Part shown: one piece after another, positions 1 to 9,284 of the stretch | Layout: each line of letters begins with the position of its first letter | How positions within the stretch are numbered: the stretch's first letter is position 1 | Origin: Lachnospiraceae bacterium | GTDB lineage: Bacteria; Bacillota; Clostridia; Lachnospirales; Lachnospiraceae | Direction of reading: 5' to 3' | Length of the DNA stretch: 41,035 nucleotides | Assembly: GCA_028693705.1 (NCBI GenBank) | Contig: JAQUUX010000022.1 | Coordinates: 1 to 41,035, forward strand | The notes under the pieces: generated by a model | Told to the model about the DNA's origin: nothing | Seen by the model: only the letters and a program-made list of their open reading frames with translations | Databases searched by the model: none | Program-made: the position numbers and the translations under genes

Positions 1-114
1 ATACTTTTGTTCATAGAGAATACCTTTCTTTCTGTTGATTTTGTGTCGTAACTCAATCATAACATAAAGTGGCATTCTCTATTTTATTTAATTCGTTTTC
101 AACTTAAGGTAATT
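1..114. other. intergenic window edge with a weak inverted repeat
   Basis: No gene is visible here. The segment lies downstream of the minus-strand surface-protein gene. A 10-nt imperfect inverted repeat is present at 15-24 (AGAGAATACC) and 71-80 (GGCATTCTCT), with one G-U pair and a 46-nt spacer. It has no T-tract on the strand where it would end the neighbouring transcript, so I do not call it a terminator. Confidence 0.3.
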
Positions 115-3100
115 TTACTCTATATTCTGACTGTCATTTTTATTCTTTTTCTTTCGAACCAATAACATCGCTATTACAACACAAACCAGTACAAGTCCGG
201 TAACTTCAATTGTTCTTTGCACTACAGGAATTTTCTGCAGTACCAGAATCTTACCGTCAGTTGCCTGAACAGTACATCTCAAGTAACTGTCAACTCTGGA
301 AGTTTCCAGTACCCGAAATGTTCCATTTCCATCATCAATGGCAATTGTATCTGCCTCAGGATTTTCTTCCAGAATACGAAGTTCCAGTTCTTTCCAGTCT
401 TGCGTGTATTCTCCGGCAACTTGATATCGATAGGCATTTAACAATGTGTACCCATCCGGCACAACGCTCTTATCCATTTCAATATAACTGCATTGCAATT
501 CTGTATTCGGATAAAATTCTGCACCAACTAAGGCAACCGGCTTATCACCAACTGTAGTTCTGGTCGCAAGTGATGTGTTCCAGGTATCATATATTGCATG
601 GATGATCAGATTACGATCAACTGCATTCAGATCAGCCTCTTCCCAATATGCATAATATCCGTCTTTTTGCGGAACTTCCGGGATCTCTTCAGATAATACA
701 TGTTCACCATAAGCACATGTCATACTCTTCAAAACTTTATCATCTGCTACAAATCTCACATGGAAAATCTTGAAACCATCCGGTATACCCTCCTGACGCA
801 TCAGCCTCTTATAATTCATGCCCTCCGCCTGGTCAAGATATGTCACATTATTGATGGCACCCTGGTTTTCATCCACAAATAGATTCTCAATGACATTGCC
901 ATCTTCTTCCACATCACCGGCAATTGTTCCTGCTTTTGCTCCTTTACTGGTGTTCGCATGTGCCATAACTGTGTTACCCACAAGATCAACGCCCAGACCA
1001 GCAACACCACCGGCATAATCTTCTGCACTTACATCACACAGACTATAACCGTTTCTGATCACAAAAGCACTTTTTCCTGCAATGCCACCCGCATAATCTC
1101 CGCTGGAAGATTCTACATTTCCATAATTTTCACAGGAAATAGCGGAACCAAAGTCAGCTCTTCCGATGATACCGCCGGCATAATCATTCTTTACCGTCAC
1201 ATCACTGCTATTCTTACAGCCAATGACAGCTGCCAGTACATTCTTTTCAAAATTTAGTGTACGATCACCGTTTTCCTGCACTTCAATTTCTGTCAGCTGA
1301 CTGGAGTCCAGAGAAATTCTTCCTACTATGCCGCCGCCATTAATATCTGCATTTATTTCACCATCATTTTCGCAACGGACCACCTTGCCGGAAGCAGCTG
1401 TTTCATCATCTGTATCAGAAAGATCATCATAAAAATCTTCGTCATTCAGGCGCGCCTGCATTCTGTCAATACCATCTTTTACTGTATTTTTTATGGATCT
1501 CATCTGATCTTTTATTGTATGCATCTGATCACGAAGTTTCTGCTTACTTTCTTTGAAATCGTTAACAGATTTGTCGAAAGTATCTGATAATGCATCTTTT
1601 CGTCCTGTCAGATCCTTATCTGTTGCATCCAGGTCACTTCTAAGACTTTCTTTCTGTGTATCCAGAAACTCACGTAAATCTTCTGTTCTGTCTATTACAT
1701 TTCCCACATCTTCTTTTAATTTTTTGGACTGATCAATATCGTAGCAGATACTACTGTCAATACTATCCATGACCGCATTCATCTGTCCCATAAGAGCTGC
1801 TAACTGTGCTGCAGCGGCGCCTGCTGATCCTGTTTCACCTTCTGCAAGCAGAATATCCACATTCTCCACACGAACATCTGTTAATATCCGATTTCTGACT
1901 ATTACACTATGGATAGATGCTTCTTCGGCACTATCACCTGAGTCGTCTCCACTGCCGGAATCATCTCCACTGCTGGAATCGTCTCCACTGCTGGAATCGT
2001 CTCCGTTGTCTGTGCTTTCGCCGTTATCCCCGGTTCCGCTGTCAGACGTCGCTCCATCTTCGGTGGTTGTTTCGTTTCCGGTGGTTGTTCCATCCTCACT
2101 TGTTGTTCTATCTCCGGTGCTTGTTCCATCTCCGGTGGTTGTTCCATCCTCGGTTGTAGTTCCATCCTCGGTGGATGTTCCATCTCCGGTAATTATTCCA
2201 TCTCCGATTAAAGCATCGTCACCTGCCGCATCAGGATCAACTACACCTGCATTTTCCAGGTAGTTATCTGCCGAACCCAGTACCGTCTGCGCTGACTGAA
2301 CAATAGCCTGGCTCTGGGTCAGAAGCTGTTGTGTCTGTGCACCGGCTGCCGCCTGAGACTGCTGCATGGTCATCATTGCTTCGACTAATTTCATAAGTAA
2401 TCCACGAAGCTGACGAACATTCTGCTGCATCGTATCCAGTTTGAAATCATAATCCATATCATCGATTCGTTTCTGGATACCATCCATTTCATATTCCACT
2501 TCGGAATCAATGCTTCTGGTTTTATTCTTATAAAAATCTTTATAGTATGTAAGCTGGTCATCCAATTCCTGGATCTGTGTCCGTATGGAGTCTGCATCTT
2601 CTTCCAATAAATCACCGGAGCTTTCTGCCAGATCAGATAACGCATCCAATTGATTGCTTAGTGCATCCATCTGATTTTCCAGAATTGAAAATGTGTCTTC
2701 CTCGTAATTTATTTCCATATACGGTTCAAAGATACCAACTATACCTCCGATATCCTTACGACCATAAACAGAACCATTATTTACACAGCTTTGTAAAAAG
2801 CCCTTATGATATCCTACAATACCGCCTACCTGATATCCTACGTGCTGGTAGCCAACAATTCCATCATTGGTATCGGCTTCCAACGTTCCCGAAGACACAC
2901 CCGCAATGCCACCGATACATTCAATTTTGTCCTGATCCTCTAACAGAGTTCTAAGAGTGATAGCCTTCTCAGCATCCATATCCTCAGAAGGAACTGTTTC
3001 CGATGTGGCATTCACTGTGCCGCGATTTACAGACTGCTGTATTACACCTTTGTTATTACCGGCAATTCCACCGGTTTCCTTGGTACCAATAACAGATGAA

Positions 3101-3675
3101 AAATTTTTACAATTAAGGATTGTACCTGTTTCATCATTGATACCAACAATACCGCCAACATCCTTGCTGGCCATAATATGACCGTCAAATGAACAATTCT
3201 GGATGATACCTTTATTGGTTCCCGCAATGCCGCCAACAGTAACCTTCTCACCTGCCGGGGTTATTGTTCCTTCTACCTGAAGATCTTTAATAATACCTCT
3301 TGTTCCTACAAAACGAAAAATCCCGACATCAGATCCTTCTTTCGTAAAATTGAGCCCGGTAATTTTATGTCCGTTGCCGTCAAATGTTCCAGCAAATACA
3401 GGAATTGGAGTAAAATCCACTTCTTCAAGTGAAATATCTTTTTTGAGGATAAATTTTCTTCCCACCGTAAAATTTTCACCATTGCTGTTAAGAGCCAGAT
3501 CCAGTAAATCTTCGGCTGATGTAATATATACAGAAGCCATATTTTCTTCTGATGTTTCAGGCGCCGTTTCCTCAGCAAAAACTGTCATACCACCAAAGGA
3601 TTGCATTAACACGGTTATCGCTAAAAATAGAATTCCTATCGTTTTCTGATAAGTATGTTTTTTATTTTTCATCAT
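115..3675 (-). CDS. secreted GLUG-repeat / coiled-coil surface protein with C-terminal membrane anchor
   Basis: A 1186-residue exported protein. Residues 1-34 form a signal peptide (basic start, hydrophobic core, cut probably after VFA). Residues about 146-315 carry GLUG-type repeats, seen as repeated GGIAG/GGIVG followed by about 20 residues. Residues about 325-470 are a Gln/Asp/Leu-rich coiled coil, 487-585 a Gly/Asp/Ser/Thr low-complexity linker, and 645-745 a second coiled coil. A second GLUG block lies at 770-930. A beta-rich segment near 970-1030 resembles Listeria-Bacteroides repeat folds. One transmembrane helix (about 1155-1174) and a KKKNKN tail finish it. It has AGGAGG six bases before ATG and overlaps the MMPL gene by 14 bases, so the two are probably co-translated. 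The function is unknown. I infer that it works outside the cell with the transporter as an adaptor, sensor or adhesin. Confidence 0.85.
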   Translation of the reverse strand: MMKNKKHTYQKTIGILFLAITVLMQSFGGMTVFAEETAPETSEENMASVYITSAEDLLDLALNSNGENFTVGRKFILKKDISLEEVDFTPIPVFAGTFDGNGHKITGLNFTKEGSDVGIFRFVGTRGIIKDLQVEGTITPAGEKVTVGGIAGTNKGIIQNCSFDGHIMASKDVGGIVGINDETGTILNCKNFSSVIGTKETGGIAGNNKGVIQQSVNRGTVNATSETVPSEDMDAEKAITLRTLLEDQDKIECIGGIAGVSSGTLEADTNDGIVGYQHVGYQVGGIVGYHKGFLQSCVNNGSVYGRKDIGGIVGIFEPYMEINYEEDTFSILENQMDALSNQLDALSDLAESSGDLLEEDADSIRTQIQELDDQLTYYKDFYKNKTRSIDSEVEYEMDGIQKRIDDMDYDFKLDTMQQNVRQLRGLLMKLVEAMMTMQQSQAAAGAQTQQLLTQSQAIVQSAQTVLGSADNYLENAGVVDPDAAGDDALIGDGIITGDGTSTEDGTTTEDGTTTGDGTSTGDRTTSEDGTTTGNETTTEDGATSDSGTGDNGESTDNGDDSSSGDDSSSGDDSGSGDDSGDSAEEASIHSVIVRNRILTDVRVENVDILLAEGETGSAGAAAAQLAALMGQMNAVMDSIDSSICYDIDQSKKLKEDVGNVIDRTEDLREFLDTQKESLRSDLDATDKDLTGRKDALSDTFDKSVNDFKESKQKLRDQMHTIKDQMRSIKNTVKDGIDRMQARLNDEDFYDDLSDTDDETAASGKVVRCENDGEINADINGGGIVGRISLDSSQLTEIEVQENGDRTLNFEKNVLAAVIGCKNSSDVTVKNDYAGGIIGRADFGSAISCENYGNVESSSGDYAGGIAGKSAFVIRNGYSLCDVSAEDYAGGVAGLGVDLVGNTVMAHANTSKGAKAGTIAGDVEEDGNVIENLFVDENQGAINNVTYLDQAEGMNYKRLMRQEGIPDGFKIFHVRFVADDKVLKSMTCAYGEHVLSEEIPEVPQKDGYYAYWEEADLNAVDRNLIIHAIYDTWNTSLATRTTVGDKPVALVGAEFYPNTELQCSYIEMDKSVVPDGYTLLNAYRYQVAGEYTQDWKELELRILEENPEADTIAIDDGNGTFRVLETSRVDSYLRCTVQATDGKILVLQKIPVVQRTIEVTGLVLVCVVIAMLLVRKKKNKNDSQNIE

Positions 3676-6118
3676 GTTTTGCCTCCTTCCTGTTCAAGAC
3701 ATTTTCCTTCATTGTAATCCGTCCCTGGCGCCTTTTTTCGCTTCGCTTCGCCGATCCTTCTATAATCATTGCTTTTTTCTCTTTAATCATTCTCATTCTT
3801 TCATCACTGCCTTTAGAGAAGTTAGTCATATCAATGAACCAGTCAAAGATATAAAGCATTGCAGGTAATACAGCCATAACCATAAAAATAGAAATCAAAA
3901 CGCCAATGCCTAACGTGTTTCCCAATGATGCAATTGTTCCGTTGGAGGTCATTCTGCCAATGATAAAGGCAGCTGATGCCATAATACCACCGGAAGTGAT
4001 AACCGTAGGGAATGCCTGATTTAACATTTCAGTAATAATTTCTCTTCTGTCTGTCAACTCTTCTCTAAGAGCCAGGTGTCTGCTGGTGATAACAATCGCA
4101 TAATCAATTGTAGCTCCCATCTGAATAGAACTTACTATCAAATAACTCAGGAAAAACATTGGTTCATTCTTCAAATAAGGAATCGAGAAATTCACCCAGA
4201 TACTTCCCTGAATCGTAAGTACCAGTAAGAATGGCAACCCTGCTGACTGGAAGGTAAACAAAAGAATAATACCAACCATTAATGCTGTCAGAATACTTAT
4301 TTTCATGTTGTCTGTTTTAAAGGATTTACTCAGATCATAATCACTGGTAGAATCCCCAACCACATAAACTTTGTCATAATACTTCAGTGCGATATTTCGA
4401 ATCTGGTCAATTTCATCAAAAGTTTCCTTACCTTCAAGAGGCTTATTCCACGTAAATACCAGTCTGGAGAAATCTTCTCCTTCCAGCTGCTTTCTGGCAT
4501 CTGTGATGTCTTTATGTATATCCTCAATATCCCGGGTAGTGTCACTATTTAATTCCAGACCACCGTTTTCCTCCTGATCATAAATGAAATCGATCATATC
4601 AATAATCGGAACCTTATAACTGTCAATACCTCCCAAATAAGCTCCGTACTGTTCATTTTTAAAGGCATAGAACTGATACAGCATCTTGGTTATATCAATA
4701 TCCGTGTCTGCTACTTCTGCCAGTTCTCTTGGCGTAAGAGAATCTGTTAACACATATTCCTGGTCATCTCCAACTTCTATATTAGCCAGACCAAGGGTCT
4801 TATCCACACCATCACATTTAGCAACTTCTTTTAAGATCATCGCTTCTTCCTGATAATCTCCCTTTGGAACAATAATTGCCATGGTGTTGGTGAGATTAAA
4901 GTACTTTTCAATTTCATCTTTGGCCGTCAGGTATTCGTCCTTTTTTGCAGAATCAATAGAATTTTTATCGTATATGTACGGACACTGGTTGGAGAAAATA
5001 ATCCCCAGAAAAACGACGATCAAAAATCCCAGTACAATTACATGACGAAGCTTTACAACAATATGTCCCCACGCAGAAATCTTAGGAACGAAATTCTTAT
5101 GCATGGTTTTCATGATACCTTTTTCAAAAATCATGATCATAGCAGGCATAAATACAAAAACACTGATCATGCTGAAAATAATGGATTTTAATAAAACCCT
5201 TCCAAGGTCCATACCTATTCCAAACTGCATGGTCATCAAAGCGGCCATACCAGCCATAGTGGTCAGTGAACTGGAGGATATCTCCGGAATCGCTTTGCTC
5301 AGCGCAATGATCAAAGCTTCCTTTGCTTCTTTATCTTCATGTTCTTCCATAAAACGGTGAAACAAAATAATCGCATAATCAATTGCAAGTGCAATCTGCA
5401 ATACCACACCTACTGCATTGGTTACAAAGGATATCTCGCCAAACCAGTAGTTCGTTCCCATATTCAGGATAATAGCTACTAAAAACGTCAGCATGAAAAC
5501 CACAATTTCCATGTATGTCTGTGACGTAAAAATAAGCACACCGGTAATAATGATAACTACCAGTACCAGGATCAGTTTCATATCTTCCTGAAGACTTGCA
5601 CTGTCATCCTTATCTACCGTGGAATATACTGAAACGTCATATTTGGAAACCAGCGCTCTTACCTCTGCCATGGCCGACTGCGTAATCTCAGTATCCTCTG
5701 CGTCCTCAAAATCAATTGTATAAACGGCTGCAAAATTGTTGTAAGAATCCGGAATATCTTCCTCTGAATAATCCTCGTCCTCAGGATCATAAAAGGTAAC
5801 ATCTGAAACACCATTTATCTCCTGCAAGGTTTTAGAAATGGACAACGCTGTATCATAATCAATATTATTGATCATGATCTTTGCTGTTCCAAAGGTAGTG
5901 AACTGTGCATCCATGATATCAAGTCCCATACGTGTTTCTGTCGTATCAGGCAGATAATCAGTCAGATCATCATTTACACTGACTCTGGAAATAGATAACA
6001 GACAATATATAAATGCCAGTCCAAAGAATACTAAAAACGCTTTTCTTTTATTCACAATGATAGATGCTATCTTTTCCATAATGGCATTTGCATCCATTTT
6101 TTTATTTTTCTCTTCCAT
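3662..6118 (-). CDS. MMPL/RND-family transporter
   Basis: An 818-residue membrane protein of the MMPL branch of RND transporters. It has the two-fold layout of the family: one helix, an extracellular domain, five helices, then the same again. Each half keeps an Asp-Tyr pair in the fourth-helix position (AIDYA near residue 246 and TIDYA in the second half), the family's probable proton-relay site. Substrates in this family include lipids and drugs; the substrate here cannot be read from sequence. I chose ATG at 6118 over the upstream start at 6151 because AAGGAGA lies nine bases before it. The gene overlaps the TetR gene by 17 bases and the surface-protein gene by 14, so the three form a tight operon, probably repressed by the TetR protein. 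Confidence 0.88.
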   Translation of the reverse strand: MEEKNKKMDANAIMEKIASIIVNKRKAFLVFFGLAFIYCLLSISRVSVNDDLTDYLPDTTETRMGLDIMDAQFTTFGTAKIMINNIDYDTALSISKTLQEINGVSDVTFYDPEDEDYSEEDIPDSYNNFAAVYTIDFEDAEDTEITQSAMAEVRALVSKYDVSVYSTVDKDDSASLQEDMKLILVLVVIIITGVLIFTSQTYMEIVVFMLTFLVAIILNMGTNYWFGEISFVTNAVGVVLQIALAIDYAIILFHRFMEEHEDKEAKEALIIALSKAIPEISSSSLTTMAGMAALMTMQFGIGMDLGRVLLKSIIFSMISVFVFMPAMIMIFEKGIMKTMHKNFVPKISAWGHIVVKLRHVIVLGFLIVVFLGIIFSNQCPYIYDKNSIDSAKKDEYLTAKDEIEKYFNLTNTMAIIVPKGDYQEEAMILKEVAKCDGVDKTLGLANIEVGDDQEYVLTDSLTPRELAEVADTDIDITKMLYQFYAFKNEQYGAYLGGIDSYKVPIIDMIDFIYDQEENGGLELNSDTTRDIEDIHKDITDARKQLEGEDFSRLVFTWNKPLEGKETFDEIDQIRNIALKYYDKVYVVGDSTSDYDLSKSFKTDNMKISILTALMVGIILLFTFQSAGLPFLLVLTIQGSIWVNFSIPYLKNEPMFFLSYLIVSSIQMGATIDYAIVITSRHLALREELTDRREIITEMLNQAFPTVITSGGIMASAAFIIGRMTSNGTIASLGNTLGIGVLISIFMVMAVLPAMLYIFDWFIDMTNFSKGSDERMRMIKEKKAMIIEGSAKRSEKRRQGRITMKENVLNRKEAKHDEK

Positions 6119-6707
6119 CGCTCTGTTCTCCTTGTAATATAGATAATGCATTCAGGATAACCTGTTTGCCTGTTCCGCAGATCATAGCTATGACTTCTTC
6201 ATCCGTTTCCTGCTTTCCGTTTTCCAGCCACGCAGATAACACCCCATTCATCATGGCTGTTCTGATATGCATCAGATACCGATATTCCTTACTGTCCGGA
6301 TGTAAATCCGGTAAAACGTACTGGGTAACCCGAGCTGCATATTTTATGTTGCTTCTATATACAATATCCTGTCTCCCGATAGAGAATAAGATTTCAAGCA
6401 AACGGCTGTGTTCATACCAATAATGAATGAACTTCGGAAGCAATTCTTCCCATTTAAAAGTACCCTTTTTAATCGCTTCATGAAATCCATCATAAAATTC
6501 TTTAAAATATCTATCGCAAGCTTCATCCAATACATCCACAAGGGAGTCAAACTGTCTGTAAAATGTGGCTCTTCCAACACCTGACACATTCTGGATGTCC
6601 TGTATGGTAATCTTTTCAAAAGGCTTTTGATCCAAACATTTCATTAATCCATCATAAATAAGCCCTGCTGATATTCTGGCTCGTTTGTCATTAATCATAT
6701 GATACAT
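6102..6707 (-). CDS. TetR/AcrR-family transcriptional regulator
   Basis: About 201 residues from the chosen start. The N-terminal helix-turn-helix is typical of TetR proteins: ITIQDIQNVSGVGRATFYRQF is preceded by a GLMKCL helix. The C-terminal ligand domain is not assignable. The start is set by sequence: a TATAAT box at 6754-6759 rules out the longest open frame (from 6791), and AAGGGA lies nine bases before the ATG at 6707. First gene of the TetR-MMPL-GLUG operon, so it most likely controls its own operon through the nearby palindrome at 6726-6737. Confidence 0.85.
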   Translation of the reverse strand: MYHMINDKRARISAGLIYDGLMKCLDQKPFEKITIQDIQNVSGVGRATFYRQFDSLVDVLDEACDRYFKEFYDGFHEAIKKGTFKWEELLPKFIHYWYEHSRLLEILFSIGRQDIVYRSNIKYAARVTQYVLPDLHPDSKEYRYLMHIRTAMMNGVLSAWLENGKQETDEEVIAMICGTGKQVILNALSILQGEQSDGREK

Positions 6708-6725
6708 AAATTTCATTCCCTTCTG

Positions 6726-6737
6726 GAACAATTGTTC
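6726..6737. promoter_or_regulatory. palindrome GAACAATTGTTC, candidate TetR operator
   Basis: A perfect 12-base palindrome between the -10 box and the start codon of the TetR gene, where a repressor would block transcription. TetR proteins bind palindromes of about this size or larger. That it is the operator is an inference. Confidence 0.4.
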
Positions 6738-6753
6738 TGCTTTGATGAAACGT

Positions 6754-6782
6754 ATTATAGCACCGCTACATTTTCGATACAA
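6754..6782 (-). promoter_or_regulatory. sigma-A promoter of the TetR-MMPL-GLUG operon
   Basis: On the minus strand TTGTAT (6777-6782) and TATAAT (6754-6759) are separated by 17 bases. The -10 is perfect and the -35 matches four of six. It lies about 47 bases before the chosen TetR start. Confidence 0.6.
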
Positions 6783-6841
6783 TAGTTCCATATCAACCGG
6801 AACAAAAATATTATTTTTGTATTGTAAAATTTAAATTTGTT

Positions 6842-6874
6842 AAAAAAAAGGAAAAAAGCAAAGTTTTTTTCCTT
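6842..6874 (-). terminator. intrinsic terminator facing leftward, downstream of degV
   Basis: On the minus strand AAGGAAAAAA (6874-6865) pairs perfectly with TTTTTTCCTT (6857-6848) over a 7-base loop, followed by a run of Ts. The distance of about 40 bases from the DegV stop and the orientation fit termination of that gene before the TetR promoter. Confidence 0.6.
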
Positions 6875-6915
6875 ACTTTTCAAACTATTAATAATTTTTG
6901 TGCATTTTTGAACTA

Positions 6916-7791
6916 TTATCTTCCTTCCCCCAGGAAAAATAGAGCAACTGTACCAATTCCGGTGTGGGATCCAATGGTCTGCCCTATAGAATTGATTACA
7001 AATTGATGAAAGCCAAACCTTTTCTCAATTTCATCTCTTACACAGACAGCGTCCTCATAGCAATCGGAATGGCTAATCATAATCATCTCATTTTGGTCTC
7101 TGTAAGTTCCCATATGTTTTTCCATATAATCCACAAGTTCATGGAGGGATTTTTTCCTGCCTCTTGTCTTGGATAGCGCAACCAAATGTCCCTCTACATC
7201 CACATGCAGTATCGGCTTGATATGGATCATGACTCCAATTGCTGCTGTTGTTTTGCTTACTCGTCCGCCTCTGTATAAATGAAACAGATCATCCACAGTA
7301 AAAATATGCACTAGATTTTGTCTGTGAGAGCTTAACCATTCATAGGTTTGTTCTAAAGACCTGCCTTCCTGCTGCATCTTTACTGCGTAATATACCAAAA
7401 GTCCTTCACCTAAAGAGGCACAGAGAGTATCTAATACCATGATATTTGATTCCGGATATTTCTCTGCCATCTCCTGTGCTGCTATTACCACACTATTATA
7501 AGTACCGCTTAACCCGGAAGAAAAAGCAAGATACAGAATATTATGATTTTCCAACAGATATTCTTCCAGCTTTTCTGTCGCCTGATCCGGATTTACCTGA
7601 GAAGTAACCGGCATCTCACCGTTTCGTATTCGATTATAAAACTCCTGTGAGGATAATTCACGCCCGGTGGTTCCACCATAATTATCTTCCCCAAAAGTGT
7701 AGCTCAAATGCATGAGTCCGATATGATGCTCCGCTAAAAAGCTTTCCGGAAGATCCGCTGTAGAATCCGTAACAATCTTAAAATACTCCAT
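6916..7791 (-). CDS. DegV family fatty-acid-binding protein
   Basis: A 291-residue DegV protein. The N-terminus has the family signature IVTDSTADLP, followed by a TSQ segment (VTSQVNPDQ) and the FSSGLSGTY loop that binds the fatty-acid head group, then GGRVSKT in the second domain. DegV/FakB proteins hold a fatty acid for phosphorylation by FakA and for phospholipid synthesis. FakA itself is not in this window. I chose ATG at 7791 because GAGGA lies just before it; the longer frame begins with GTG at 7812 and lacks a good site. It appears to be a single-gene unit with a terminator downstream. Confidence 0.88.
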   Translation of the reverse strand: MEYFKIVTDSTADLPESFLAEHHIGLMHLSYTFGEDNYGGTTGRELSSQEFYNRIRNGEMPVTSQVNPDQATEKLEEYLLENHNILYLAFSSGLSGTYNSVVIAAQEMAEKYPESNIMVLDTLCASLGEGLLVYYAVKMQQEGRSLEQTYEWLSSHRQNLVHIFTVDDLFHLYRGGRVSKTTAAIGVMIHIKPILHVDVEGHLVALSKTRGRKKSLHELVDYMEKHMGTYRDQNEMIMISHSDCYEDAVCVRDEIEKRFGFHQFVINSIGQTIGSHTGIGTVALFFLGEGR

Positions 7792-7877
7792 ATTCCTCAC
7801 CATGCCTTTCACGCTTTTTCTTAATATATTTTAGCATTCAGACATTAGAACTGCAATCAAATTTCATGACACAAGGA

Positions 7878-8321
7878 TCATGAATCGCCATGAAGCCTTT
7901 TTCTAATCAGCCTCCTGGTAAATGCAGCCCAGGAAAATGGCAGGATTGGATAAATATAACTTTTCCCAGCCACATTTTTATTTGTCGCAATCGCAAACAG
8001 AAAGAATATGATTCCCCCCAGAAATCCCCATACTCCGAAGAAAGCTGTAGTTAGCAGCAGAATGATTCGGAAAAACTTAATTGCATAACCCAGTTCATAG
8101 TTGGTATGAGTATAATTTGCAATTGCCACAAACGCCATATACAGCATAACCTCTGCATTAAACCAGCCACTGTTAACCGCAAACTCCCCTAATATCAGTG
8201 CTGCCATAACACTTAGAGGCGTACTGAGCATGCTTGGCGTATTCACAGCTGCAAGCTTTAGTCCGTCAATGGAAAGCTCCAGTATCAAAAACTGCAATAT
8301 CAGAGGTACATTTACTGCCTC
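7878..8321 (-). CDS. SpoVAF C-terminal fragment after the stop
   Basis: The membrane half of the interrupted spoVAF, in the same frame as the upstream part. It contains LAAVNTPSMLSTPL, LGEFAVNSGWF and NYELGYAIKFFR, all typical of the GerA/SpoVAF membrane domain. The first possible start is TTG at 8297, without a clear ribosome binding site; GGAGG lies at the stop itself. It ends with TGA. Independent function is unlikely. Confidence 0.6.
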   Translation of the reverse strand, partial: EAVNVPLILQFLILELSIDGLKLAAVNTPSMLSTPLSVMAALILGEFAVNSGWFNAEVMLYMAFVAIANYTHTNYELGYAIKFFRIILLLTTAFFGVWGFLGGIIFFLFAIATNKNVAGKSYIYPILPFSWAAFTRRLIRKRLHGDS

Positions 8322-9278
8322 CTACACCTTAATAAAGGTAAGTCCTGCCGGTATCCAATCCGGGTACATCATCAATAACAAATAAGTAGGCGTCAATAAG
8401 AAATTCAAAACAGCAATAACAAAGCGTGCCAGTCTAAGATAGGTTCCCGTAATTGGTGGAAAATAATAATCATCCGGTTCTTCCACCAGATCAAAAATAG
8501 AGGTTGGAAGTATTATCGCCGATGGAGAATTGTCAACCAATACAATAACATTACCTTCCAGAACCTGCGCTGATGCAGTATCAGGTCTTTCTGTAAACTT
8601 AAACTTTGGAAAAGAATTGAACCATTTGCTCTCATAAATGCATTCTGCCAGACTTTCCTGATTCATGGTAAGTGCATCCGTATGAATGGAGTTGATCCGC
8701 TTTCGCATTTCTGCCACAATTTCCGGATCCGCCCGATCCTCCATATAGCAAAGTACAATATCTGTCTTAGATGTTTCACCTGCCTGTAAAATCTCCATAT
8801 GCAGCTTGGGATCTCTGATTCGTCTTCTGATCAGGGCACAGTTAAATACCATGGTCTCCACAAATCCATCCCTTGATCCTCTGAGTGCTCGGTCTTTCTC
8901 GGGTTCCTCCACACTCCTTGCAGGGTAGGTTCTCGAATCCACCAGAATACATTCGGTATAACCATCAATCAGAACCAGTACCTGACCCGATAACAACTGC
9001 GTTACTGCCTGATCAATTGTACTCACCAGTTCCACTTCAATATAAGGAACAAACCGGTTTGCAAATTTTCTTGCATCATCCGGCATATCCTCTTTTTTTA
9101 CCGTTACCATGAATTGGAAAAGTTTTTCCAGTAATTCATCCTTACAAAAACCGTCAACTGTATAAATGCATGCATATCGCTCTCCAATATCCAGTTCTCT
9201 GCACACAATATCAAAGTTTCTATCCCGTTCTAAAATCTGATCAAGCTGTTCTTTATTTTTTAAGCAGGCTTTTTCCAT
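8322..9278 (-). CDS. SpoVAF N-terminal fragment before the stop
   Basis: A 318-residue fragment holding the soluble domain and the first one or two membrane segments (LARFVIAVLNFLLTPTYLLLMMYP). ATG at 9278 has AAAGGAGA seven bases upstream, inside a hairpin arm (see 9285-9335). The frame is free of other damage, which suggests that the stop is recent, strain-specific or a sequence error. Confidence 0.7.
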   Translation of the reverse strand: MEKACLKNKEQLDQILERDRNFDIVCRELDIGERYACIYTVDGFCKDELLEKLFQFMVTVKKEDMPDDARKFANRFVPYIEVELVSTIDQAVTQLLSGQVLVLIDGYTECILVDSRTYPARSVEEPEKDRALRGSRDGFVETMVFNCALIRRRIRDPKLHMEILQAGETSKTDIVLCYMEDRADPEIVAEMRKRINSIHTDALTMNQESLAECIYESKWFNSFPKFKFTERPDTASAQVLEGNVIVLVDNSPSAIILPTSIFDLVEEPDDYYFPPITGTYLRLARFVIAVLNFLLTPTYLLLMMYPDWIPAGLTFIKV

Positions 9279-9284
9279 AAAAAA

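Larger units (their letters stand above)
7878..9278 (-). pseudogene. spoVAF: spoVAF, interrupted by one in-frame TAG stop
   Basis: Read through one stop, this frame gives a SpoVAF/GerA-family spore-germination membrane protein of about 465 residues, close to the family's usual length. The N-terminal soluble domain contains SGQVLVLIDG, DSRTYP and the VETMVFNCALIRRRIRD block. The membrane domain begins after DDYYFPP and has five or so hydrophobic stretches. The TAG at 8322-8324 falls between DWIPAGLTFIKV and EAVNVPLILQF, where relatives have a short loop with a Lys at about this position. A single A-to-T change of AAG would explain it. SpoVAF-type matching rather than GerAA rests on the DDYYFPP..TGTYLRL segment. 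The gene stands alone behind dut, with no spoVA genes around it. Confidence 0.82.

Noticed and set aside
1902-2263. Open frames of 80 to 164 codons on both strands over the low-complexity part of the surface protein
   Set aside because: They are shadows of the repetitive Gly/Asp/Ser/Thr coding sequence, with no ribosome binding site.
8322-8324. A recoded genetic code in which TAG is sense
   Set aside because: Six genes in the window (nrdD, the 60-residue gene, cdd, the OmpR-type regulator, yraN and the FlhB-like gene) end with TAG at their normal length, so TAG is an ordinary stop.
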